Below, one piece after another: positions 18,965-26,753 of a stretch of 64,000 nt of DNA. Made by a program: the position numbers and the translations under genes. The stretch spans positions 4,092,001-4,156,000 of the forward strand of contig NZ_JARUBN010000001.1 in assembly GCF_029626265.1 (NCBI RefSeq), read 5' to 3'. The stretch is from Micromonospora sp. WMMD1102. Lineage in GTDB: Bacteria; Actinomycetota; Actinomycetes; Mycobacteriales; Micromonosporaceae. The number at the start of each line of letters is the position of its first letter. Position 1 is the first letter of the stretch. The notes under the pieces were generated by a model. The model was not told the origin of the DNA and did not search any database. It was given only the letters and a program-made list of their open reading frames with translations.

Positions 18965-19789
18965 TCAGTCGTCGGTCCGGCCGCGCCAGCGGAAGGTGCG
19001 TACGGCGACCAGGAAGCCGAGTACGCACCAGGCGGCGAGGACCAGGGCCACCCGGTCGAGTTCCCAGCTCCCGGCCGGCTCCTGGGTCTGGTAGCCGTCC
19101 GGCAGGAAGACCGACCGCATCCCCTGGGCGATCCACTTGAGCGGGAAGATGGCGGCCACCGTCTGCATCCAGGTCGGCAGGGTGGCGAAGACGAAGTAGA
19201 CGCCGGAGATGAACTGGAGCACGATCGCGATCGGCGACATCACGGCCGGCGCGGTACGGCCGTTGCGGACGAGGCCGCTGGCCGCGATGCCGAGCAGGGT
19301 GCAGGATGCGATGCCGAGGGCGATGACCCAGAGGTAGGTCAGCCACCGGTCGGCGGTGCCGGGCAGGCGCAACCCGAAGAAGGCCGAGCCGATGCCGAGC
19401 AGCAGCACGTTCTGGGCCAGCGCGACGAAGGCGACCATCGCCATCTTGCCGACGAAGTACGCCGACCTCGGCATGGGGGTGCCGGCGAGCCGCTTGAGCG
19501 TGCCGATGTCCCGCTCGATCGGGATGGCGATCGCGACGTTCTGGAAGCTGACGCCGAAGAGCCCGGCGCCGATCATGCCGGCCACGAAGTACTGCGCGAG
19601 GTCGACGTCGCCCGGCAGCCGCTGCCCGTGGAAGATCGTCCCGATCACGACCAGCAGCAGCACCGGGAAGAAGAAGGTGAAGACCACCGAGATCCGTTCC
19701 CGGACGAAGACCAGGAACTCCACCCGGACCCGGGCCCGGGTGACCGCCAGCAGCGCCGGGCGCCGCAGGGGTACCCCGGGGGCGCTCAC
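18965..19789 (-). CDS. ABC-2 type transporter permease (DrrB-like)
   Basis: This 274-residue integral membrane protein has six predicted TM segments in the ABC-2 arrangement: VVFTFFFPVLLLVVIGTIF, the AGMIGAGLFGVSF region, and a C-terminal set ending in VALVLAAWCVLGFLVAV. The sequence ERDIGTLKRLAGTPMPRSAY is the typical cytoplasmic coupling loop after TM2. Its start overlaps the stop of the ATPase gene (ATGA-type overlap), so the two form one exporter. Such pairs in biosynthetic clusters normally export the product and confer self-resistance. The actual cargo is inferred from context only. Confidence 0.92.
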   Translation of the reverse strand: MSAPGVPLRRPALLAVTRARVRVEFLVFVRERISVVFTFFFPVLLLVVIGTIFHGQRLPGDVDLAQYFVAGMIGAGLFGVSFQNVAIAIPIERDIGTLKRLAGTPMPRSAYFVGKMAMVAFVALAQNVLLLGIGSAFFGLRLPGTADRWLTYLWVIALGIASCTLLGIAASGLVRNGRTAPAVMSPIAIVLQFISGVYFVFATLPTWMQTVAAIFPLKWIAQGMRSVFLPDGYQTQEPAGSWELDRVALVLAAWCVLGFLVAVRTFRWRGRTDD

Positions 19790-20673
19790 GCCGGCTCTCC
19801 GATCATCCGCAGGTAGGTCTCCTCCAGGCTGGGCCGCTCGACGGCCAGTTCCGGCACGTCCGGGCCGTACTCGGTGGCCAGCTCGGCGACCAGCTTCGCC
19901 GGGGTACCGGTGCGGACGCTGCGCGGTCCGTCCGAGCTCCGCCAGCGGACCGTGGCCGGCGCGGTGGCCCGGCCGCCGAGGGTCTGCGGCGGACCGATGT
20001 CCACGATCCGGCCGGCCACGAGTACGGCGATCCGGTCGGCGAGCTGCTCGGCCTCCTCCAGGTAGTGCGTGGTGAGCAGGATCGTCGTGCCGGATCGGGC
20101 GAGGTCGGCGATCAGGTCCCAGAACCGTCGGCGTGCCTCGGGGTCGAATCCGGTGGTCGGCTCGTCCAGGAAGAGCAGCTCGGGCCGGCCGACGATGCCG
20201 AGCGCGACGTCGAGCCGGCGGCGCTGCCCGCCGGAGAGGTGGGCCGCCCGCGCGTTTCGTCGGTCGGCCAGCCCGACCAGCTCGATCACCTCGTCCGGGT
20301 CCCGGGAGTTCGGGAAGCAGGCCGCGATCGCCCGGGTCCAGTCCCGGACGGTGAGGGCGCCGCCCTGGGTCAGATCGTCGGAGCGTTGCAGCACGATCCC
20401 GATCCGGGCCTTCCAGTCCGGCCGGCCCAGCGCCGGGTCGACGCCGAGTACCCGTACCCGGCCACTGTCCCGGCGGCGGTGTCCCTCCAAGATCTCCACG
20501 GTGGTCGTCTTGCCGGCGCCGTTCGGCCCGAGCAGGGCGAAGACCTCTCCCCGGCCGATGGTCAGGTCGATCCCGGCCACCGCCGGCCGGCCCCGGTAGG
20601 ACTTGCGCAGGTCGGTCACGAGGATGGCCGGCTCGTCGCCCGGGTTTCCGGGACCGCCGCTCCGCCCGGTCAC
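19786..20673 (-). CDS. ABC transporter ATP-binding protein (DrrA-like)
   Basis: This 295-residue ATPase has Walker A GPNGAGKTTT (about 50), the signature LSGGQRRRLDVA (about 148), Walker B LLFLDEPTT and the switch His in LLTTHYLEEAEQLADR. The C-terminal 70 residues (VRWRSSDGPRSVRTGT and onward) form the extension found in drug-export ATPases of the DrrA/CcmA type. It overlaps the permease gene downstream and the condensation-domain gene upstream by four bases each, so the operon is tightly coupled. Residue identity supports a working ATPase. Confidence 0.95.
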   Translation of the reverse strand: MTGRSGGPGNPGDEPAILVTDLRKSYRGRPAVAGIDLTIGRGEVFALLGPNGAGKTTTVEILEGHRRRDSGRVRVLGVDPALGRPDWKARIGIVLQRSDDLTQGGALTVRDWTRAIAACFPNSRDPDEVIELVGLADRRNARAAHLSGGQRRRLDVALGIVGRPELLFLDEPTTGFDPEARRRFWDLIADLARSGTTILLTTHYLEEAEQLADRIAVLVAGRIVDIGPPQTLGGRATAPATVRWRSSDGPRSVRTGTPAKLVAELATEYGPDVPELAVERPSLEETYLRMIGEPA

Positions 20674-22544
20674 GGGTCCGTCCGGCCGTCGCCGTCGGCG
20701 AGCACGGGTTGCCGGGCCCAGGCCGCCGGATCGGTCGGGTCGGCCGGCGGCGCGGCGCAGATTACGTACCGGTGCGGCGTCATGGCGGTGCGCCGGCCCG
20801 GCATCGCGGCCACACAGGCCAGGTGCGCCTCCCGGGGTGTCCGGACGGGGCCGCCGGCCAGGTACGCCACCAGCCGGAACCCGTCGCCGTCCGGTACCGC
20901 GAAGACCCGCCGGGCCGACGCGTCCAGCGTCTCGTCGAGGAGTCGCTGTGCCTCGGCCAGCTCGACCCAGGAGGAGTCGACGAGTCGCCAGCCGGCGCCG
21001 CGTTCCATCGGCTCGATCCCGCTCACCTCGCCGATCCGGGACAGTGGGAAGTCCCCGTCGGCCGCTGCCACGAGCACCCGCTCCACGCCGCGCAGCAGCG
21101 CCTCGATCTCCTCCGGCGGTACCCGGTTCCGGTCCTGGCTGATCACGCCGAGCACCAGCTCACCGCGCTTCTGCATCAGCCGCCACGCCAGCAGCGGCGA
21201 GATGGCCGGCCAGTCCTGCCACCAGATCCGGGTCTCCCCGAGCGCCCGCCGCGCCTGCTCCGGCCCGGTCGCGGCACCTTCCGCCCGGTGGCTCGCGGCG
21301 GTGCCGGTCTGCCCGGCCGGGACGGCGCCGATCTGGTCGTCAGGGGGCGGGCCGGGCTGGTCGTCGGGAGCGGGGCCGGTCTCGCTGTCGTTGAAGGTGC
21401 TGGCGTCGTTGAACGTGGTGTCCCGGCCGTACCAGTTGCCCCGGTCGTGGTGGATCTGGTCGATCATCCGGACCCGCGCGACGTCGTCGACCTGCGCCTG
21501 CCGGCCGGCCCGCAGCACCGCGCCACCCACCCGCCGCAGCTGCTCGTCGTAGCTGTCCGCGTCGGCGTCGATCGGCACCAGGCTGTCCGCCGCCAGCGGG
21601 CCGATGTACTCGCGGAGTCGCCGCCCGGTCCGGTTGCTGGCCAGCGTCGGCAGCGGGAAGTGCCGGTGGCCGGTACGCCAGGCCAGCACCGCACAGATCG
21701 CGGCGAGTACGGCCATCGACCCGCTCGCCCCGACCCGGGCGGTGATCTGCGGCAGGGCCAGCGCACCGGCCCGGGACCAGAGCCAGCCGGAGGTGGCCCC
21801 ACCGGGCGGCGCGGTCGAGCGCGGCGCCGCCCAGGTGCACTGCGGGAGCCGGCGCAGGTGACGTTCCCAGTAGCCGAGGGCGGTGTCGAGGCGCCGCCGC
21901 CCGGCCGGCGACCGCTCGTACGCCGCCTGGTCGAGGGGCTGGTGCGGCGGCGGGCCGAGGTGCCGGCGGGCGGGGTCGGCGGCGAGTGCGGTGAACTCCC
22001 GACCGAGCAGCTCCGCGCTCATCAGGTCGACGACGACGTGCGAGTAGACCACGGCCGCCACGGTGGGCACCCCGTCGCGTACCGCGATCGCGGTGCGCAG
22101 CGGCAGTTCCGCCGCCAGGTCGAACTCGCCGTCCCGGAGCCGGTGGAAGAGTTCGTCGACGAGTGCCGCCGGGGTCGCCTCGCCGTGCTCGTAGACGTCC
22201 ACCGGCAGCTCGCAGTGCGGGAGTACCCGCTGCACCGGCTCGTCGCCGCCGGGGAAGAGGGTGCGCAGTCCCTCGTGCCGGGCGACGAGCGCGCCGAGCG
22301 CGGCCACCACGTCCTCGACGCCCGCCCCCGGGGGCAGTTCCAGCGGCGCCGCCGCCCACCGGCCGTACGGCTGCTCCTGTCTGATCCACTTCAGCATGCC
22401 GAGGTGCCCGAGGGTGAGCGGGCCGTCGCCGCCCCGGCCGCCGACGACCTTGGCGTACCGCCGGCCCGTGCCGCGCAGCTCGACAGTGGACGTACGCGGA
22501 CCGACGACCGGGGGCGGAAAGAGGTCGATAGGCTTAATTCCCAT
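20670..22544 (-). CDS. free-standing NRPS-type condensation domain protein
   Basis: This 624-residue protein belongs to the condensation/acyltransferase (CoA-dependent acyltransferase fold) superfamily. The N-terminal lobe has LGALVARHEGLRTLFPGGDEP (about 100). The HHxxxDG motif reads SHVVVDL, keeping the catalytic second His and the Asp but losing the first His and the Gly. A low-complexity insert rich in Asp, Pro, Gln and Gly (about 390-430, two PDDQ repeats) splits the second lobe. About 100 extra C-terminal residues are not recognised. I chose ATG 22544 because GAGAGG lies six bases upstream. The ATG two codons earlier touches that site. As the first gene of the leftward operon it may form an amide or ester using the cluster's ACP-bound acyl group. 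Confidence 0.82.
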   Translation of the reverse strand: MGIKPIDLFPPPVVGPRTSTVELRGTGRRYAKVVGGRGGDGPLTLGHLGMLKWIRQEQPYGRWAAAPLELPPGAGVEDVVAALGALVARHEGLRTLFPGGDEPVQRVLPHCELPVDVYEHGEATPAALVDELFHRLRDGEFDLAAELPLRTAIAVRDGVPTVAAVVYSHVVVDLMSAELLGREFTALAADPARRHLGPPPHQPLDQAAYERSPAGRRRLDTALGYWERHLRRLPQCTWAAPRSTAPPGGATSGWLWSRAGALALPQITARVGASGSMAVLAAICAVLAWRTGHRHFPLPTLASNRTGRRLREYIGPLAADSLVPIDADADSYDEQLRRVGGAVLRAGRQAQVDDVARVRMIDQIHHDRGNWYGRDTTFNDASTFNDSETGPAPDDQPGPPPDDQIGAVPAGQTGTAASHRAEGAATGPEQARRALGETRIWWQDWPAISPLLAWRLMQKRGELVLGVISQDRNRVPPEEIEALLRGVERVLVAAADGDFPLSRIGEVSGIEPMERGAGWRLVDSSWVELAEAQRLLDETLDASARRVFAVPDGDGFRLVAYLAGGPVRTPREAHLACVAAMPGRRTAMTPHRYVICAAPPADPTDPAAWARQPVLADGDGRTDP

Positions 22545-22782
22545 TGCCATCCTCTCATCGGCTGCCGGACACGCTAGGCGAATTGGCCCACCGTTGACAA
22601 TCGGGTAAACCCTACCCTTGACGCATTGACGGGTTTCGAAAGAGTTCCTGGGGTATTCCCCAGTTCCTCGCGGCCGATCACCGCGTTTAGTCTGGCATCG
22701 CCGCGCCGTCGTCACCGGTCGGGACACCGACGGTGCATCCGCCTATCTGGAGGAATCGGTGGCCGCTCATCTGGAGGAAACG
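22545..22782. promoter_or_regulatory. divergent promoter region of the biosynthetic cluster
   Basis: This stretch separates the leftward (condensation, ABC, carbamoyltransferase) and rightward (KAS III to AcpS) operons, so both start here. A TTGACA lies at 22594-22599 without a good -10 partner. TTTAGTCT at about 22685-22692 could be a rightward -10 box, with the palindrome at 22648-22663 placed over the expected -35 area. Start choice at the right edge is complicated by a duplicated ribosome site. Confidence 0.5.
22648..22663. promoter_or_regulatory. palindromic operator resembling the PAS-LuxR (PimM) box
   Basis: CTGGGGTATTCCCCAG has perfect 6-bp arms around TATT. It matches 15 of 16 positions of the consensus CTVGGGAWWTCCCBAG known for PimM-type PAS-LuxR regulators (from memory of that family). 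It lies midway between the two divergent operons. Confidence 0.6.
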
Positions 22783-22785
22783 GTG
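22746..22785 (+). repeat. duplicated ribosome site and start codon
   Basis: The segment with GGAGG and a GTG start is present twice, 24 bp apart (GGAGG at 22749 with GTG 22759, GGAGG at 22773 with GTG 22783). The copies are in frame, so both starts yield the same protein differing by eight residues. Confidence 0.75.
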
Positions 22786-23727
22786 ACCGAGCCCGTCACG
22801 AGCCTGCTGCACGTGGAGGGTTTCGCGCCGGAACGGTCCTGGGCCGTCGAGGAGATAGCCGAGGCGAACGGGCTGAACCGGCACCAGGCGCGGATGTTCC
22901 GGCGCATCCGCGGGCTCGACCGGATACATCTCGACCCGGACATGGACCTGTTCGACCTGCTCGCCGCCCCGGCCGAGAAGGTCCTCCGCACGGTGCCCGA
23001 CCCGGAACGCGTCCGGTACCTGATCTACGCGCACACCTTCCCGGACCTGACCCCGTCGTTCGTCTACGCCGCCGACCGGCTGCGCGAGCGGCTCGGGCTG
23101 ACCTGCGCGGACGCGTTCGCCGTGACCCACCAGATGTGCGCCAGCAACCTGGCCGCGCTGGACGTCGCCGGCGAACTGCTCCGGGCCGACGGCGACCCGG
23201 ACGCGCTGGCGCTGGTGGTGACCGGGGAGAAGCCGTTCACCGGGCTGGTGCGCTACATGCTCAACGTCTCGGTGACCGGCGAGGGGTCGGCCGCCTGCCT
23301 GCTCGGCATCGGCGGCACCGGCAGCCGGATCCTCTCCTACGCGGCACACACCGCCGGCGAGTTCGCCGACGGCTTCCGGATGACCGTCGAGCGGCAGCGG
23401 GAATTCGACGACACCTACAACATCCACCTGTGGGAAATGATGCAGGAGGCGTTGCGCCGGGCCGGCCTCGACATCTCCGACATCGCGATGGTGGTCCCGC
23501 ACAACGTCAACCGGACGCTGTGGCTGCGACTGTGCGCAAAGATCGGCCTCGACCGCAGCCGTGTCTTTCTCGACAACATCGCGCGGTACAGCCACACCTA
23601 CTGTTCCGACCCGTTCATCAATCTGGCCACCATGCGCGAGCGCGGTCTGCTGATTCCCGGCCAGCGTTACCTGCTGACCTCCGTCGGGGTCGGCGCCACG
23701 TACGCCGCCATGGTCATCGAATACTGA
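22783..23727 (+). CDS. KAS III (FabH-like) ketosynthase/acyltransferase, PqsC-like
   Basis: This 314-residue thiolase-fold enzyme (322 from GTG 22759) is the first gene of the rightward operon. The nucleophile is C119 in THQMCASNLAAL and the first His is H240 in VVPHNVNRTLW. Where FabH has the catalytic Asn in GNTSAAS, this protein has RYSHTYCSD, so the triad reads Cys-His-His. Such changes are seen in KAS III relatives that do something other than malonyl-ACP decarboxylative priming, for example PqsC (Cys-His only) or acyltransferases such as CerJ. It probably pairs with the non-catalytic homologue at 26754-27608. Likely substrate: an ACP-bound amino acyl group. Confidence 0.85.
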   Translation: MTEPVTSLLHVEGFAPERSWAVEEIAEANGLNRHQARMFRRIRGLDRIHLDPDMDLFDLLAAPAEKVLRTVPDPERVRYLIYAHTFPDLTPSFVYAADRLRERLGLTCADAFAVTHQMCASNLAALDVAGELLRADGDPDALALVVTGEKPFTGLVRYMLNVSVTGEGSAACLLGIGGTGSRILSYAAHTAGEFADGFRMTVERQREFDDTYNIHLWEMMQEALRRAGLDISDIAMVVPHNVNRTLWLRLCAKIGLDRSRVFLDNIARYSHTYCSDPFINLATMRERGLLIPGQRYLLTSVGVGATYAAMVIEY

Positions 23728-23765
23728 CGCCCGCTTGAATCCTGACGCCCACTTCGAGGACGGCG

Positions 23766-25133
23766 ATGGACACCAGCTACCTGCGTACCCTCAAGACCAA
23801 CCTGCTCGGCGCACCGGACGGGCGCCTGGTCCTGGTCTGCAACTTCGAGGCCGAGAACTGGTGGGCCGAGGGACACGTCGGGCTGCCCGCGCCGCGCTTC
23901 TCGGCGCCGACCTCGGTGGTGGCCCGGATGGAGGAACACGGCATCCTGCTGGCCGGCGCGGACGACGTCCTGCTGCTCAAGCATCCCCTCGACCCGGGAT
24001 ACCGGGAATACCTGTCCCGGCTCGGGATGCCGCTGCCGACCGTACTCGTGCCGGAGAACGTCCGCGCCGACCGGTCGACCACCGAGGACGTACTCGACTC
24101 CCCCGAGCTGCTCCGGCGGCTGGCCGCCCTCGGCGCCGCCGGTGCCCGGCTGCTGCCGATGGGCACCACGGTGCTGGAGCAGAAGCTCGCCGACCGGTGC
24201 GGGCTGCCGCTCGCGGTCCCCGACGCGACCACCTTCACCCGGGTCAACAGCAAGATCTACTCCCGCCGGCTGACCGAGGCCGCCGGGCTGCGGGCCGTGC
24301 CCGGCGACTGCTGCGAGACCCGCGACGAACTCGCGGCCGTACTCGGCCGGCGGCGCGCCGCGCTCACCGACGGCGTCCGGCTGGTGGTGAAGGACGCCTA
24401 CGGGGTCTCCGGCAAGGGGCTGCTGCTGCTGGACCGCCCCGAGACGGCGGACCGGCTGCTCCGGATGGTCGACCGGCGGGCCGAGCGGACCGGCGACGAC
24501 CGGTTGCACGTGGTCGTCGAGGAGTGGGTGGAGAAGAGCCACGACCTTAACTACCAGCTCACCGTCACCGGTGACGGCCGGGTCACCCTCGACTTCGTCA
24601 AGCGGGCGATCACCGAGAACGGGGTGCACAAGGGACACCTGATGCCGGTCGCGCTCACCCCGGCGCAGCACGCCGAGCTGACCCGCGCGGTCGAGGCCGT
24701 CGGCGCCCGGCTGCACACCGACGGGTACGCCGGGGTCGTCGGGGTGGACGCGGTGGTCGCCACCGGCGGCGAGCTGTACCCGGTGCTGGAGATCAACGCC
24801 CGGCTGAACATGTCGAGCTACCAGGGCGGGGTGACCGAGCTGTGCCAGCGCCCCGGGCAGGTGGCGCTGGCCAAGCACTACCCGCTGCGGCTCGCCGCGC
24901 CGGTCCGGTTCGCCGAGGTCGCCCGCACACTCGCCCCGGTGCTGGACCGCGACGACGGGCAGCGGTTCGTCATCACCTGCTTCGGCACGGTCAACGCCGA
25001 CGCCGACCGGCCACCGCCGTTCGACGGCCGGCTCTACGCCCTGCTCGTCGCCGCCGACCAGGCGGGCCTGTCGGCACTGGACGACGCCGCGCGGGCCCTC
25101 CTCGCCGGCCTCGCACCCGAGCGGTCCCGGTGA
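23766..25133 (+). CDS. ATP-grasp ligase, BtrJ-like (amino acid to ACP)
   Basis: This 455-residue ATP-grasp enzyme activates a carboxylate as acyl phosphate and joins it to a nucleophile. The ATP-binding stretch is VVKDAYGVSGKGLLLLD (about 210) and the second nucleotide/metal region is VVEEWVEKSHDLNYQL. The metal-binding Glu/Asn lie in VLEINARLNMSSYQGG. The immediate neighbours (PLP decarboxylase, ACP) match butirosin biosynthesis, where BtrJ charges L-glutamate onto ACP BtrI and BtrK decarboxylates it. I infer the same chemistry here, with the amino acid unknown. GAGGA precedes ATG by five bases. It begins 38 bases after the KAS III gene. Confidence 0.85.
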   Translation: MDTSYLRTLKTNLLGAPDGRLVLVCNFEAENWWAEGHVGLPAPRFSAPTSVVARMEEHGILLAGADDVLLLKHPLDPGYREYLSRLGMPLPTVLVPENVRADRSTTEDVLDSPELLRRLAALGAAGARLLPMGTTVLEQKLADRCGLPLAVPDATTFTRVNSKIYSRRLTEAAGLRAVPGDCCETRDELAAVLGRRRAALTDGVRLVVKDAYGVSGKGLLLLDRPETADRLLRMVDRRAERTGDDRLHVVVEEWVEKSHDLNYQLTVTGDGRVTLDFVKRAITENGVHKGHLMPVALTPAQHAELTRAVEAVGARLHTDGYAGVVGVDAVVATGGELYPVLEINARLNMSSYQGGVTELCQRPGQVALAKHYPLRLAAPVRFAEVARTLAPVLDRDDGQRFVITCFGTVNADADRPPPFDGRLYALLVAADQAGLSALDDAARALLAGLAPERSR

Positions 25134-25205
25134 CCGGCCCGACGCCCGGCCGGTCCCGATGACCAGCCTCGAACCCGAGCAGCCCCGACGACCGGAGGAG
25201 CGCCG

Positions 25206-26504
25206 ATGACCGGAATCTACGCCGAGGTGGCCGAGCGGTTCGGCACCCCGGTCTACGTCTACGACGGCGACCTGCTGCGCCGCCGGTACGCGGCACTGCG
25301 CGACCGGCTCCGCGCCGACGTCGACGTCTTCTACTCCGCCAAGGCGAACCCGAACCTCAGCGTCTGCGCGCTGTTCGGCGCCCTCGGCGCGGGTCTGGAG
25401 GTCTCCTCGCTTGCCGAACTGGTCACCGCCGAGCGGGCCGGCGTCGACCCGGCCGACATGATCTTCCTCGGTCCGGGCAAGTCCGCTGAGGAGCTGCGGG
25501 CCTGTTGCGAGCGCGGCATCTACGCGGTGGTCTGCGAGTCGCTGGACGAGGTCGTCGCGCTCGACGCGCTGCCCGGGGCCGACGGTATCCGGGTCGTGCT
25601 GCGGGTCAACCCCGACTTCGACACCCACGGCTCCCGGCTGGCGATGGGCGGCAAGCCGCGCCAGTTCGGCATCGACGAGGAGATCCTGCGCGACGGTCCG
25701 GCCGCGCTGCACCGGCTGCGCCGGGTGCGCGTCGCCGGGATCCACGCCTACCTCGGCACCCGCATCCTCGACGCGGCAACGGTCCGGCACAACACCCGGG
25801 GCGTACTGGCGATGGCCGAGGAACTCGGCAAGGCGCTCGACATCCCGCTGGAGATGGTGGACGTCGGCGGCGGCTGGGGCGTGCCGTACTTCGACAACGA
25901 GACCGACCTCGACGGCGACGCCGCGGTGGACGGCGTCAACGACGAGGTGGCCGCGTTCCGGGACCGTCACCCGGAGACCCGGATCGTCACCGAGCTGGGC
26001 CGCTACCTGGTCGGCTGGTGCGGCACCTACGTGGTGCGGGCCCGCTACGTCAAGCGTTCCAAGGGCGAGTGGTTCGTGGTCGCCGACGGCGGCACCAACC
26101 ACCACATGGCCGCCGTCGGGGTCGGCAGCTTCGTCAAGCGCAACTTCCCGATCCGGTCGCTGAGCCGGCCCGGCGCCCCGGCCGAGCACGTCTACAACGT
26201 GACGGGTCCGCTCTGCACCCCCGGCGACGTGGTCGGCAAGCAGGTCCGGCTCCCCGAGGTACGCCCCGGCGACCTGCTCGGGGTGGAGCGCTCCGGCGCG
26301 TACGGCCCGAGCGCCTCGCCGGTGCTCTTCCTCAGCCACGGCCATCCGGCCGAGGTGCTCCTGCTCGACGGCACGGCGCACCTGATCCGCGGCCGCGACA
26401 CCGTCGAGGACCTGCTCCGGCCGCAGCGCCTGGTCACGCTCCCCGTGCCGGCGACCACCACCACCGCCTCACCCGAAGGGACCAGCAGCCATGGAGAACA
26501 GTAA
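25206..26504 (+). CDS. PLP-dependent decarboxylase, LysA/BtrK type (fold III)
   Basis: This 432-residue enzyme has the alanine-racemase-like (type III) PLP fold with an N-terminal barrel. The Schiff-base Lys is in VFYSAKANPN (about residue 48). VDVGGGWGVPYF is the phosphate-binding Gly loop, and GPLCTPGDVV carries the active-site Cys contributed across the dimer. It is closer in pattern to BtrK (DGGTNHHMAAVG) than to diaminopimelate decarboxylase. In butirosin, BtrK decarboxylates glutamyl-ACP rather than the free amino acid. The overlapping ACP gene supports the same use here. GGAGGAGC lies just upstream of ATG. The C-terminal tail is Thr/Ser-rich and overlaps the ACP gene by 14 bases. Confidence 0.88.
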   Translation: MTGIYAEVAERFGTPVYVYDGDLLRRRYAALRDRLRADVDVFYSAKANPNLSVCALFGALGAGLEVSSLAELVTAERAGVDPADMIFLGPGKSAEELRACCERGIYAVVCESLDEVVALDALPGADGIRVVLRVNPDFDTHGSRLAMGGKPRQFGIDEEILRDGPAALHRLRRVRVAGIHAYLGTRILDAATVRHNTRGVLAMAEELGKALDIPLEMVDVGGGWGVPYFDNETDLDGDAAVDGVNDEVAAFRDRHPETRIVTELGRYLVGWCGTYVVRARYVKRSKGEWFVVADGGTNHHMAAVGVGSFVKRNFPIRSLSRPGAPAEHVYNVTGPLCTPGDVVGKQVRLPEVRPGDLLGVERSGAYGPSASPVLFLSHGHPAEVLLLDGTAHLIRGRDTVEDLLRPQRLVTLPVPATTTTASPEGTSSHGEQ

Positions 26505-26748
26505 GATCATCGCCGACATCGAGCGGGCGCTGAGCGAGGTACTCCAGCGACCGGTGTCGGGCATGCCGAAGGAGACCCGGCTCTTCGAGGACCTGCACCT
26601 GGACTCCACCTCCATCCTCGAACTGCTGATGGCGCTGGAGGACAGCGTCGGCATCGAGGTCGACCCGGAGAACCTGGAGATGTCCGACTTCACCTCGCTG
26701 GAGACCCTCGCCGACTACGTCGCCAGCAACCTCGACGGCAACGCCTGA
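26491..26748 (+). CDS. acyl carrier protein
   Basis: This 85-residue acidic ACP carries the phosphopantetheine Ser at S39 in HLDSTSILELLM. The four-helix pattern (IIADIERALSEVL, SILELLMALEDSVG, LETLADYVASNL) is clear. It begins inside the 3' end of the decarboxylase gene, with AAGGGA upstream of ATG, so the two are translationally coupled. It is expected to be activated by the AcpS-type enzyme at the operon's end and to carry the amino acid during decarboxylation, dehydrogenation and condensation. Confidence 0.93.
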   Translation: MENSKIIADIERALSEVLQRPVSGMPKETRLFEDLHLDSTSILELLMALEDSVGIEVDPENLEMSDFTSLETLADYVASNLDGNA

Positions 26749-26753
26749 TCCCC

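Noticed and set aside
22594..22630. TTGACA/TTGACG repeats as -35 boxes of the cluster promoter
   Set aside because: No -10 box at 16-18 bases from any of them. Mentioned only as context.
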